From contig UQWD01000005.1 in the NCBI GenBank assembly GCA_900544555.1, positions 1 through 64,000 on the forward strand: DNA of 64,000 bases. The letters are read 5' to 3'. Below are positions 24,294 to 34,400 of the stretch, in pieces (position 1 is the stretch's first letter; each line of letters starts with the position of its first letter). This DNA is from an uncultured Eubacteriales bacterium. Its GTDB lineage: Bacteria; Bacillota; Clostridia; Christensenellales; CAG-138. Position numbers and translations under genes: made by a program. Under the pieces are notes generated by a model that saw nothing but the letters and a program-made list of their open reading frames with translations, ran no database searches and was not told where the DNA came from.

Positions 24294-25509
24294 TCATACC
24301 CCCACCCTCTTCTTCAAAAAGATCGACGCCGATGCCCTTTAATACCTCGTCGGAATATCCGTGCTGCTGATAATTAAATGTATAAGGGCTGGTGCCGCGC
24401 GCATCCTTAGCGTCCGTTTTGCGCTCCTGCGCCTCCTTCGCCGCGGAAACCGTCGCGATTCCCCGCTCATGCCAGCCGTTAACCGTTTTTTTCATCGTTG
24501 CGAACGGGGTGGAAGTCGCCGAAGCGTATTCCGCTGCCAACAGCAGCATCTCCGGCGAAAAACCCCAATTCACATGCCATATCTCAATCTGCTCCCGCTC
24601 GTTTTTATGGGGGGAGCGGTTGATTCCGGCGCGTTTGAATACCATTCTGCCCAACTCAACAAGCGCGTCCTGTTCTTTAATGCACCGTTCAACCGCCTCC
24701 CGCGTTACGCTGCCCTGAAAGCGGTAGGCGTCCAAAACGCGGTCCAAATACTTAAAATTAGGGTTATCCGTCGCAGTCATAACGGAACAGGAGGATAATA
24801 TGGCTTCCTCGGTAAACCCCCATGCCCGCGTCCATTTTTCATAAAGGGCCAGCTCGTCCTCCGTGGGCCGGCGCGGTTTACGCCAGCGCTCGAGTATTCG
24901 GGCCGCGCCTCCCTGTATCTCATCGAGCCTGCGGATATGCTTTTGCGCCGCGTCTAAGTCGAGGACGCCGGCATCCGCCCAGGATTTGGCCACCTTATCC
25001 ATATACGCAAAGGCGGTCCGCTTACCTTTGCGCTCAATACAGTACCGCGCCATCAATTCCGCAGCCTCCTCCGTCAGGCCGAATACCTCAACCCAATCGA
25101 TTGCCCGCGCAGCCTCCTGCCCGGTCAACACGCGGCCGCCGAGCGCGGCGCTCAGTGCATAAAGGAATGCGCCGCGCCGCTGGGGTACGGCTGTGCGCGC
25201 AGCCATGGCCGTTTTTTTTATCGGCAGGTACTCAATAATTAGCGGCTCCGCCGAGGTTATCCTAAGCAGCCCCTGTTCCTGCCAATAACTGAACGCCTCG
25301 GCTAAGGATTTTTCATCCATATTTAAAGCGGAGGCCAAATCCCCGTCGTCCGCATGCGAGGCGTGGCATTGCATCAGCCCGTAAAGGTAGGCTTTAATGT
25401 AATCGCCTCCCGCTTTGGGCATATATTCGGTAATGAATAGATTATCCACCGGCGTAACGCCAAAAAACAGCGCGTCGTCGGAATAACGGCATAAGGGCAT
25501 AAGAATCAT
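24286..25509 (-). CDS. DnaD/DnaB-domain replication initiation protein
   Basis: A 407-residue protein with an N-terminal winged-helix-like region (about residues 1-95) and two DnaD/DnaB2 domains. The first is around ALYEKWTRAWGFTEEAILSSC (about 215-260) and the second around REQIEIWHVNWGFSPEMLLLAAEYA (about 310-345), each with the W-G-F hallmark of the family. The acidic C-terminus follows the YSDEVLKGIGVDLF segment. It remodels DNA at the origin or at restart sites and cooperates with the helicase loader encoded directly downstream, whose start it overlaps. Start ATG 25509. Confidence 0.92.
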   Translation of the reverse strand: MILMPLCRYSDDALFFGVTPVDNLFITEYMPKAGGDYIKAYLYGLMQCHASHADDGDLASALNMDEKSLAEAFSYWQEQGLLRITSAEPLIIEYLPIKKTAMAARTAVPQRRGAFLYALSAALGGRVLTGQEAARAIDWVEVFGLTEEAAELMARYCIERKGKRTAFAYMDKVAKSWADAGVLDLDAAQKHIRRLDEIQGGAARILERWRKPRRPTEDELALYEKWTRAWGFTEEAILSSCSVMTATDNPNFKYLDRVLDAYRFQGSVTREAVERCIKEQDALVELGRMVFKRAGINRSPHKNEREQIEIWHVNWGFSPEMLLLAAEYASATSTPFATMKKTVNGWHERGIATVSAAKEAQERKTDAKDARGTSPYTFNYQQHGYSDEVLKGIGVDLFEEEGGGMNG

Positions 25510-25765
25510 ATCCTTATATATATAATTGAATAGTATAGCATAATCCGGCGCGGAATCACAGCGTTTTGACCGAGGCTTGCCCGGGGCGCTATGCGCGGCG
25601 CGGCGGTTTGTGTATAATAAACTAAAGAGCGTGCCGCGTTTCGCGAAAGGCTACTTCACAGGCGCGTCGAGGCGGCTGCGGCTAGTTCGTATACCTTTAA
25701 TTAGTGTTAAATCGGGCGTGGCGCGTATCAAGCAACAGTGAAATACTTTATTTGGAGGGTGCGGA

Positions 25766-27271
25766 ATGAAACAGCATAGCCGCAGGATATTTTCAGGCAG
25801 AGGCCGGCGCCGGTATCAGCCCAAGGCTAAACGGCGCGTCTGGATTTGGGTATTGGCTGCAGCCGTGGTTATCGCTATCGCCGCTGTTATTTGGCTGGTG
25901 CTGCGCAAGGGCCAAGGCGGCGGTCCGTCCGCGCCATCTCCCGCGCCCACGCCCGTTGTATCGCCCACGCCAACGCCGGCGCAAGGCGCAACCTTAAATC
26001 AAAGGAGTCTATATGAATGCGCTCTTGAGTATGATCCGAACTTGCGTAAGCTGTCGGGCATGATGCGGCTGACGTACACGAACAATGCAGGGGAGGATCT
26101 TTATGAAATCCCGCTGCATCTTTACCCGAACGCCGTAGAGCCGGGCTGCATGAAAATAGTCGGCGTCGCCCTTAACGGCGTGAATACCTTTTATCACAAG
26201 GAAAACGGTGCGAGCCTTATCAGGGTACCCTTGGTTCCCGAGCTGAAAAATGGGGAAACCGCCGAGGTGTTTATCGAGTTCAATATCAGTGTGCCGGAGC
26301 GCGAAAGCCGCTTCGGCGCTGGGAAAAACGCCGTTATGCTCGGAAACGCTTTGCCGATAGCGGCGGAGTATGAAGCCGGCGCGTGGAGGACCGATGCTTA
26401 TGACGATACCGGGGACCCGTTTTTCAGCGCGGCTTCGGACTATAAGGTGGCATTAACCGTACCCGAAAGGTTTACCGTGGCGGCTACCGGCGCGGTTTTG
26501 GAGGAAAAAAGGGAGGGAGGAAAGGCCACACGTTATTTTTACGCTGCGGGAGCGAGGGAGTTCGCGTTTGCGCTGAGCGATAAATGGACGGAGGCCGAGG
26601 CGGGCGACATACCCGTTTCAGCATATGCGGAGAGCATGGCATACGCCAGGTTCGGCGCGGACACGGCGGCCGGCGCGCTAAAATGGATGGCTCAAAAGGT
26701 ATGCCCGTATCCGTTCGAGCGCATTTGCGTGACGCAGGCCGATATGCGCGGCGGGATGGAGTACCCGGGCCTGGTAATGATTGAAAACGAGCAGTGGAGA
26801 AAGCTGTATCGGGCGAGGGGCGAATTTATAATAGTCCATGAGGTAATCCATCAGTGGTTATACGCGCTGGTCGGAAGCGATCAGATAAACGAGCCGTGGG
26901 TGGATGAATCGCTGACCGAATACCTTGCCTACGCCTATCTTGAGGATAAGTATGGTGAGGAATATGCGCGCGAATTGTATGACGAGGCGGCTTATGGCCT
27001 TTTCGGCTATGATCGCCGGCTCAGGCTGGACAGCCCGCTGAGCGCGTTTGCCCAAGCCGAGCCAAACGCTTATTATTATGTGATATACGCGTACGGCGCG
27101 TCGGTATACAGGGAGCTTCATGAAAAGCTGGGGGACGAAGCGTTTTTCGGCGCAATAAAAAACTACTGCTTGGATAATTCGTTCGGCTTCGGAACGGGCG
27201 ACAAGCTTATCGCTTGCTTCAGCGAGGCCGCGGGCGAGGATCTTGCCTCTTGGTTCGAGGGCAGGATGTAA
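25766..27271 (+). CDS. Membrane-anchored M1 family (gluzincin) metallopeptidase
   Basis: A 501-residue protein with a basic N-terminus, one membrane helix (about residues 26-46), a Pro/Thr/Ser linker (about 52-75) and an extracellular peptidase. The zinc site is complete: H358-E-V-I-H362 and Glu381 in WVDESLTEYLAY, the HExxH-x18-E pattern of M1 aminopeptidases. The GGMEYPGLVMIE stretch (about 329-340) corresponds to the exopeptidase GxMEN motif but lacks its Asn, so aminopeptidase activity is plausible, not certain. ATG 25766 follows GGAGG. It is monocistronic and divergent from dnaD. It probably trims peptides outside the membrane. Confidence 0.9.
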   Translation: MKQHSRRIFSGRGRRRYQPKAKRRVWIWVLAAAVVIAIAAVIWLVLRKGQGGGPSAPSPAPTPVVSPTPTPAQGATLNQRSLYECALEYDPNLRKLSGMMRLTYTNNAGEDLYEIPLHLYPNAVEPGCMKIVGVALNGVNTFYHKENGASLIRVPLVPELKNGETAEVFIEFNISVPERESRFGAGKNAVMLGNALPIAAEYEAGAWRTDAYDDTGDPFFSAASDYKVALTVPERFTVAATGAVLEEKREGGKATRYFYAAGAREFAFALSDKWTEAEAGDIPVSAYAESMAYARFGADTAAGALKWMAQKVCPYPFERICVTQADMRGGMEYPGLVMIENEQWRKLYRARGEFIIVHEVIHQWLYALVGSDQINEPWVDESLTEYLAYAYLEDKYGEEYARELYDEAAYGLFGYDRRLRLDSPLSAFAQAEPNAYYYVIYAYGASVYRELHEKLGDEAFFGAIKNYCLDNSFGFGTGDKLIACFSEAAGEDLASWFEGRM

Positions 27272-27549
27272 GCCTGGTAAATCGTAATCCCGCCCGTTGC
27301 GTGGTTAAATACCCACTATACCCTGTTGCGTCAACGCCTCCGATAAACGTACGCGTTTAGCGCCCCTTCTCAAAAGCAACCCGATTAGCCGGCATAAAAC
27401 ACGCGTTGCGGGGCCGCGCGGCGTAAAAAACTTTGCAAGGAGTATTATCGGCTCGCTACGCTAGGAAAACTGGATACGATCGGAATATACAGGCCCTCCC
27501 GAATTATGCCGTGCGCGCGGCATACGTCCGCATGCGGAACGTATGCATT

Positions 27550-29178
27550 CTATAATTGAATGACCATATCCGCGAATCTGTCCAGCAGCGGATCATGCGT
27601 AAATATGATAAAAGTCCTATCAGGGTATTGTGCGCGCATCTTCTCCATTAGTGCGACCGACGTCTCCGAGTCAAGAAACGCGGTAGGCTCATCCAATATG
27701 GTTATGGGCGTTTGCCGGCTCAATCCCCTTATCATGCCCAGCCTCTTGCGCTCTCCCCCCGATAGTTCGCTCAGCTTTGCCTTTGTGCTTTCCCGGCTCA
27801 TCAGCGTTTCAAGAAATCCCCCGAGGCCAAGGCTTTTCGCCGCGTCAAAAATTCGATTTTTCGATACATCAGCGTCGCATCCCGAGACGCTAGATAACAG
27901 GTTGTCCCCAAAAAATTTAGGCTCCTGCTCGACAACGCTTATCATGCCGAGCAATACGCCGACGTCGAGCTCGTTAATGTCGCTTCCGTTTATATAGATC
28001 CGGCCGTCTGCGGACGGGTAGATTTTTAACAGCAGATTAAGCAGGGTACTCTTCCCCCTGCCGCTTTCGGCTTTTATTATCGCCGTTCGCCCAGCCGGAA
28101 TTTCAAGGTTTAATTGATTAAAAATTGGCTTTTCATCAAATGCAAAACATAGGCCCCTTAGCTCTACGGCGTTTTTGCCTTTTATAGGAGGGGCTTCTTT
28201 TATGTTATCGTAAACCCAAGCATCCGGCTGATTGAGCACCTCCTCAATCCTTTTAAGGGATACCAGAGCGGGCTCCACCGTCGCCGCGTACGAAGACATG
28301 AAGCTTACAAACACCACGAGCCAATTGATATACAGGCTGAATGAGATAACCGAGCCCACGGTCATTTTGCCGCTGAATATCAGCCACGCTCCGGCAGCAA
28401 TGATGCCTACCTCCATAATGAATGTAACCGCCGACGAAAAAACGCCCTGAAAAAGCAAACCGAATTTATAGAACGCAAAGCTTTTAGTGAAATAATGCTC
28501 AAGCGCTTTTCTGAAACTTTTCATAACGCCCCTGAACGAGCCCTGCACGCGTATGGAGTACGCGGCTTCCAGTCCCTCCTCTATGGAGGAGATGAACTTA
28601 GACTGCGCCTGCTGGCGCGCGTTAACGAAAGCGGGCGTTTTTTTCTGGTAAAAATAATACCCAAGCGCGTAAACGCCCATGACCGCGATGGAAATGAGCG
28701 CAAGGAGGGGGGATAGAACGAACATCAGCGCCATGATAATGACGATAAGTACGATATGCCCCGCCAAATCTGAAAATGACTGTATGATGAGAGGGGAGCA
28801 GTTGGAAACGTCGTTGGTAATGCGCTGGATAGCGTCCCCCGTTTGGGTGTTGAGTACATGCGAATAGGGTATGCTGTGGTATTTACCATACAGGCTCTCG
28901 TCAATCTTCCTGGTCACATCCATCTCGAGCATGCGTATTTTATAGCCGCGCATGTACAGGAAAAAGATCTGCGCAAGTTCCAGGCCCAGATAGAACGCTA
29001 TCCATTTAACAAAAGCGGCGGAATCGGACTGGGCTAAAGCATCCGTCACCCTTCCCCATAAAAACGGAACTACCGCGCTTAGCGCAAAAAACAAGATTTG
29101 CAGCGCGAGGCAAATACCCCAGCGTCTATCGGGCCAAACCCATTTTTTCCAGAATTGAACGAACAGGAACTTACCCAA
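27550..29178 (-). CDS. ABC transporter, fused permease and ATPase, of the RiPP locus
   Basis: A 542-residue half-transporter: six membrane helices in residues 1-310 and a nucleotide-binding domain (about 335-540) with Walker A ESGRGKST (the usual first Gly replaced by Glu), signature LSGGERKRLG and Walker B ITILDEPTAF. It is a type IV exporter that would act as a homodimer. There is no N-terminal C39 peptidase, so it does not itself cleave a double-glycine leader. It lies 24 bases downstream of the radical SAM gene on the same strand, which makes export of, or immunity to, the modified peptide the likely role. ATG 29178 lacks a strong ribosome binding site (AAAGGACG 13 bases upstream). Confidence 0.92.
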   Translation of the reverse strand: MGKFLFVQFWKKWVWPDRRWGICLALQILFFALSAVVPFLWGRVTDALAQSDSAAFVKWIAFYLGLELAQIFFLYMRGYKIRMLEMDVTRKIDESLYGKYHSIPYSHVLNTQTGDAIQRITNDVSNCSPLIIQSFSDLAGHIVLIVIIMALMFVLSPLLALISIAVMGVYALGYYFYQKKTPAFVNARQQAQSKFISSIEEGLEAAYSIRVQGSFRGVMKSFRKALEHYFTKSFAFYKFGLLFQGVFSSAVTFIMEVGIIAAGAWLIFSGKMTVGSVISFSLYINWLVVFVSFMSSYAATVEPALVSLKRIEEVLNQPDAWVYDNIKEAPPIKGKNAVELRGLCFAFDEKPIFNQLNLEIPAGRTAIIKAESGRGKSTLLNLLLKIYPSADGRIYINGSDINELDVGVLLGMISVVEQEPKFFGDNLLSSVSGCDADVSKNRIFDAAKSLGLGGFLETLMSRESTKAKLSELSGGERKRLGMIRGLSRQTPITILDEPTAFLDSETSVALMEKMRAQYPDRTFIIFTHDPLLDRFADMVIQL

Positions 29179-29202
29179 GGCTAATACGTCCTTTCAGTTA
29201 AT

Positions 29203-30582
29203 TTATACGGCCGCCTGCTCCAGCTTTTGCGCGGTCAGGTAATTTTCAGAGAAAACCTCAGGATGGCAGTGCAGGTAACGCACGGTCGTCTCCAAAACCT
29301 GATAAACCATCTCGCTGCACTTCGGGTCTTTGGAAAGGTACCGCCTGAACCAGCAGCCGCCCCCGCAGCAAAGCTGGGCGGGGCAGGCGGCGCATATTGT
29401 GTTAATGCCGGGAACCGTGTTTGAACGTATATTCTCAGCCATATCCGAATACGCAAGCTCAGGATAGTATTTTCCCGCTACGCAGCCGCTCCTTCCTACG
29501 CTGTCCGCGCAAAAATACAGGTTTCCCTCCGAATCAAAGTTGTGCTCGCCCCTCTGCGCGCTGCAGAATTGAAATTTCGGCAGCCTCGGCTCGCCCTTAA
29601 AATAAGGATACAGCACGAACTGGAGTGATTCCCACGCCTCTATGCTGATTCTCCTGACGTTCGGCCTTTGCATCCTTAGATCCAAAACCCTTGCCAGCAG
29701 CTTATGCGGCGGCATCTGATAAGCGTAGTCGCCCTCAAAATCATAAGTCATGCCAAAGTACGCGCCGAAATTCGGGTAATCAAACCACCCCTTCAAGGCA
29801 AAAAAATCCGCCAGCTCCGCAAAATGCTCCAGGTTCTGGCTGTCGATATTCATGCGCACCACGATGGGCAGCCCCGCTTTGAGCGCTACATCTATGGAGG
29901 CCTCCGTGCTGACGAAGCTTCCGCTTCCGTCGTTGGCGGGTTTCCGTTCATCATGCAATTCCTTCGGCCCGTCCAGCGTGACCTGAATCTGCCCAATCCG
30001 GCCGAAATCCCTTAGCATGTTCGCATAATGCTTTAAATCAACGCCGTTGGTAATAACGTCGACCGTCCAGCCCTTATCCCCGGCGAAATCCAGAATGAAT
30101 TGAACCAGCTTCACACGCGCTTCATTGTAAAGCAGCGGCTCGCCCCCGAACAGAACGATCTCCACTTTCTCATAGCCCTCCGCCAGGCTCTCGATAGTTT
30201 GCAAACATTTAAGAGCCATTTCCTCCGTCATTTCACGGCCGTTGCGGGCTATGCTCTTTTCAAAGCAGTATACGCACGACAGGTTGCAGTCGTAAGACAT
30301 GATGATGTGGCACCTGAGCGTGCGCTGATAAAACGCGTCCGCAATGGCTTTTACGCGGTTATATTGTATATGTTCTTCATCCTCGTCGCGGTAAACGAAC
30401 CCGCCTTTTACCAGCTTTGAAACAAACGCGTCGTTTTCCGGTAATTCGGCCCCTTGGCTTAACTGCTTCCATTGCTCCTTGAGCTCAGGGCTGTCTATCC
30501 GGTTAAACGCGCCGCTGAGCGGGTTTAGTAAATAAAGCGTTCCGTCTACGTTAAACTCCATATTATGTCGGCTGATATGCAT
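29203..30582 (-). CDS. Radical SAM/SPASM peptide-modifying enzyme
   Basis: A 459-residue protein. Residues 1-80 look like the PqqD/RRE-type leader-binding region of RiPP maturases (short beta strands, VDGTLYLLNPLSGAFNRI). The radical SAM cluster motif is C99-x3-C103-x2-C106 (CNLSCVYC), with GGEP at 146-149. The C-terminal SPASM domain has many cysteines: 340, 358, 367, 397, 400, 405, 406, 410 and 422, enough for two auxiliary 4Fe-4S clusters. Enzymes of this build form thioether (sulfur to carbon) or carbon-carbon crosslinks in ribosomal peptides. The precursor gene is about 290 bases upstream on the same strand. ATG 30582 follows AAAGGAG. Confidence 0.94.
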   Translation of the reverse strand: MHISRHNMEFNVDGTLYLLNPLSGAFNRIDSPELKEQWKQLSQGAELPENDAFVSKLVKGGFVYRDEDEEHIQYNRVKAIADAFYQRTLRCHIIMSYDCNLSCVYCFEKSIARNGREMTEEMALKCLQTIESLAEGYEKVEIVLFGGEPLLYNEARVKLVQFILDFAGDKGWTVDVITNGVDLKHYANMLRDFGRIGQIQVTLDGPKELHDERKPANDGSGSFVSTEASIDVALKAGLPIVVRMNIDSQNLEHFAELADFFALKGWFDYPNFGAYFGMTYDFEGDYAYQMPPHKLLARVLDLRMQRPNVRRISIEAWESLQFVLYPYFKGEPRLPKFQFCSAQRGEHNFDSEGNLYFCADSVGRSGCVAGKYYPELAYSDMAENIRSNTVPGINTICAACPAQLCCGGGCWFRRYLSKDPKCSEMVYQVLETTVRYLHCHPEVFSENYLTAQKLEQAAV

Positions 30583-30679
30583 AAATATCTCCTTTCTTGT
30601 CTCGTTGGCGGCTGACTAAAACTTAACAATTCGCTCTTTATAACGAAGGGATGAGTCGGACTGGCATGCGTGCCGCCAG

Positions 30680-30842
30680 TTATAAACTGCTGGTAAATCA
30701 GTTTATAAAGGTCTGCATATTTCATAAATACTATTATGAGCTGTTTAGCTCATTAAGCGGATAAAATCGTATAGGCGCGGCCTCGCGTGCGAATATTTAC
30801 ATTCCCAACACAGATCCAGTAATACAAATTAAGGCCGCGCCT
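30680..30842 (-). promoter_or_regulatory. Three inverted repeats between the precursor and the maturase
   Basis: Going upstream from the radical SAM gene: TTATAAACTG/CAGTTTATAA (30680-30689 and 30699-30708), ATGAGCT-N4-AGCTCAT (30736-30753), and AGGCGCGGCC/GGCCGCGCCT (30773-30782 and 30833-30842, 50-base loop). Such structures often attenuate read-through, so that much more precursor mRNA than maturase mRNA is made. None has a classic T-run; the role is inference. Confidence 0.5.
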
Positions 30843-30873
30843 CGTTTATTGGCGGCTTTGCTTTCCGTTAAGG

Positions 30874-30996
30874 CTATTTCATCACTATTACATGGTCGCT
30901 TGATTTACAATAGGGGGAACATGCCGCGCCGCAAGCATATCCACAAGGCGGAGCCGCCTGCGTGCCAAACCAGTTTTTCTGCGTGAACTCGAGCAT
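30874..30996 (-). CDS. Putative RiPP precursor peptide with CX3CX3CX3C core
   Basis: A 40-residue ORF (ATG 30996, TAG 30874) with a perfect AAGGAGGTGAT site ending 5 bases before the ATG. The peptide starts MLEFTQKNWFGTQAAPP and continues with CGYACGAACSPYC (Cys18, 22, 26, 30, every fourth residue) and a short tail KSSDHVIVMK. A short leader with aromatic residues, a Cys-patterned core, and the radical SAM/SPASM enzyme and ABC exporter downstream on the same strand together make it a thioether-peptide precursor. The CX3CX3C spacing recalls the sactipeptide thuricin CD, but only ten residues follow the last Cys, so nested hairpin bridges to the C-terminal side would be cramped; a ranthipeptide-type linkage is equally possible. 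I do not recognise a named family. Confidence 0.85.
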   Translation of the reverse strand: MLEFTQKNWFGTQAAPPCGYACGAACSPYCKSSDHVIVMK

Positions 30997-31400
30997 TCTA
31001 TCACCTCCTTTTCAGTCGTGAATATCCAATGAAGGTGTATCCCAAAACCTTTTTGCCGCCAACAATTATAGAATAGCTTGAAGTATATTATTAATCAATA
31101 CATTTTACGTATATATAAAATTACGATATACAACCAGATTATACAACAAACGTCTTGTTTCCCTTAAATCATATAAAAAGTTTAAATAAGTTACATATAT
31201 ATAAAAAACCCAGCGGTTTTAAAAACCAATATAAACTTAATACGCAAAACGGTAAAAGTCAAATATATTAATAATATTCATCATTAAAATCAAATTTAAG
31301 CATATGCAGGCCCGACAACCGGCATCGATAATCTCAGAAACGCTTTCAAGAGGCGGTATGCGTAGATAAAATTCATTCCGCCGCTTCATTGCTAAAAAAG
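30997..31400. other. AT-rich promoter/leader region of the RiPP locus
   Basis: About 400 bases with no gene, far more AT-rich than the surroundings. On the minus strand it should hold the precursor promoter; TATAAT-like boxes occur at 31065-31070 (ATTATA on plus) and 31138-31143, but no convincing -35 element pairs with either. The base composition change suggests a regulated or horizontally acquired element. Confidence 0.5.
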
Positions 31401-34400
31401 TCAATCCGGAAGCGAAACGTTTACCCGCTCTCTGAGCAGGCAGACGTATTTTTCCTTAACCGGTATACCCGTAAGCCGGCTTAGCGCCCTTGCGTATAAG
31501 GAAAGCTGTTCACGGTGCCGCATTGCCGTAAGCTGTGCGTTTTCCCCCTTGGGGATTCTGTCCGTCTTATAATCGAGCAGCACCCATTGCCCATCCTCCA
31601 AAAAACAGCAGTCAATAACGCCCTGAAGCATCACGGCCTCATCCGTATCGGCAACCATTAGGGCGCTTGCGCTCACGAGGTAGTTGAAATTCAATTCGCG
31701 CTCCACCCGTAAAGACGCCGCCAACCGCTTGCCCAGCGGGCTGTTGAAAAACGCTGTTATTGCCTTAACGTCGATGCTTGAAGCCTCAAGCCCGGTCAGG
31801 AACCCGGATTCCACAATAGCGCCGATCTCCCGCCGCACGCTATCTTCCGTATGAGGCGATAAGGATATACGGCATAAAAGCGTATGCCAGGCCGTGCCGG
31901 TTCTCGCAGCCGACAAGCTGTCGGCAGATTGCAGGAAAGCGGGCTTTTCATCCAGCTCGGCCGCGTTCCCCGACAGGCCGGTAACGCTCACCTTGGAGGG
32001 GAGCAGGGTATCCGCCTCATAGGGATAACTCCATTTGAACAGACCCTCAAAATAACTGCGCTCCTCCGTCTGCGCGCGCGCGGCCCACTCAAAGTAAGCG
32101 GCCTCATCCAGCCCCGGCTTAGCGAGCGCGCTGCCGATGACCGGGTGAAAATATCCGCGGATAACCGCGTTTCCATCCAATTTGGAAAGCCCAATACGCT
32201 CCCTGAAAACGTTTCCGCCGGGCTCGTCCATGATACAATGCAGCAGCCAATCCAGCTGGCAGTTTGCTGCGCGTACGCGGCGGGAGGTAAGCGCAAGAGA
32301 GGCCGCGTCAAGCAGCGCGCCTATGGATGAAGCGCGGGCCGTGCCGGTTAGAATCAGACGTTCGCGCGCACGTGTCATTCCCACATATAAAATACGCATT
32401 TCGTCCGCTATCAGCTCCCTGCGCTTTTGTACGGCGATTGCCCGGCATATCAGCGGGTTAAGCCGCTGCCGCCTGTATACGCACCGAACGCCTATGCCCA
32501 GCTCACCCCCGGCCAATAAGCGGTTTTGTGCATAATCCGTGCTGAAACGCTGGCCAAGCCCGCTCAGGATGACGACCGGGAACTCCAGCCCCTTGCTTTT
32601 ATGCACCGTCAGTATGCGCACCGCGTCGCCCGGATCGGTTTGCGCCGGGCCAAGACCGCCGGTTCGGCTTACCCTGTCCATAAACCGTATAAACCCCCAT
32701 AGCCCGCGCACCGTGTATTTCCCGTAGGCTCGCGCCCGTTCAACGAGCATATCCAGGTTCGCCTGCCTTTGCCGCCCGCCCGGAAGCGCGCCTGCAAAAT
32801 AGTAAAAATCCGTTTCGTCAAGCAGCATGCCGATGAACGCATCCAGCGTATACAGGCGCGCGGAGAGCCGCCACCTATCCAGGTTTTTCAATAGCGCGGA
32901 ACCCTTTTCTCCCCACGGCGTATTGTGATCCGCCTGCAAAATACAGTCTAATAGGCTGCCGCTGGGTTGCGTTTCGCGCAGTTTAATCAGCTCCTCCGTG
33001 CTGAATCCGCCGATTGGGGAGCGCAGTACGGCCAAAAGGGGGATATCCTGCCTGCGGTTATCGATTAAACGGAGCAGATCCAGGAAAACGCGGACCTCGA
33101 CGGCCTCAAAAAAACCGGAATCTGTATCCACGCTTGCGGGTATTCCCTCCAGCGTCAGCGTTGACAGCCAGGTATCCGCAACACCCTTCACGGATCTCAG
33201 CAGCACGGCGAAATCGCAGTATCGAAGGTTCCGCAGCCCTTCGCCGCTGTTATAAGCCGCGGGAACGGCCATTAGCTCGCGTATGCGCCGCGCCGCAAGG
33301 AGCGCCTCAAGTCCCGCGTTTTCCATGCTGTGAACGTCCTGTGCCTCCTCCGGCGCGTCTTCCTTAGCGCCGCCTGTACGCTGTATCAGGTGTAGCTCGG
33401 CAGACCCCTCGCCTTCTTCGCGCCCCATGACGAGCGCCGCTCGCCCATCGTAATCGATTTCGCCCGTTTCCTGCGTCATAATGTGAGAGAATACGGCGTT
33501 TACCGCGCCGATAACGGCTTTGGAGCTGCGGAAATTCTTGTTAAGGTCAATTCTTGTCCCGCCTTCAACGCCGTACTCGTTATATTTTTTAATAAACAGA
33601 GAAGGATCCGCAAGCCGAAAACGATAGATTGACTGCTTAATATCCCCAACCATGAATCTGCCGCCTTCACGGCTGACAGAGGAAAGGATGCGCTCTTGAA
33701 CGGGGCTGATATCCTGATATTCGTCTACGAAAACGTATTGAAAGCGCCTGCGGTATAGGGCGCGGCGGCCGGGATCGGAAAGGATCTTTACGGCCATGTG
33801 CTCCATATCCGAGTAGTCGATGAGCTTGCGGCTGCTTTTGGCCTTCGCGTACATGCCGTCAAACCGGCGCACCGCGTCCCGCAGCAGTTCCATGGCCGGC
33901 CTTTGAATTGTGAGCCGTTCCAGTTCTACTTCAAGCGGCTCGGCCAATAGCGGCTTAACCGTATCGGTAATAAGCTTTTTGGCCCGGTCCCGGGCGGCCT
34001 TGACCGCTGCGCGGCGCGGTGATTTCGCGCCTTTTCTCGGAAAGGCCTCATAGGTTATGGCGTTGACGGCCTCCCGCAGATCGTCGTACCCGTTCTTGAG
34101 CCTGAGCGACCGCAGGCGGGATAAGTCGTCGTCCAGCACGGAAAGGATTTCTACAATATCGGTGTTTTCCCTCGCCCATTCCAATTCATCAACGGCCGCC
34201 TGTATATTCATGCGCGCACAGTCCAGAATCTCCCGGACATGAGGGGAGGATTCAAGCGATTTCCTGTCCATGGCGTACCAGCCGACCGCTTCGTCCAGCC
34301 AGGAAAAGGGATCCGGCCGCGCGCGCATATATCGGTATAACTCCAGGATCATGGCGGTGAACGCTTCCTCGCCGCCGAAAAGCTCCACCTGCTCTGAAAA

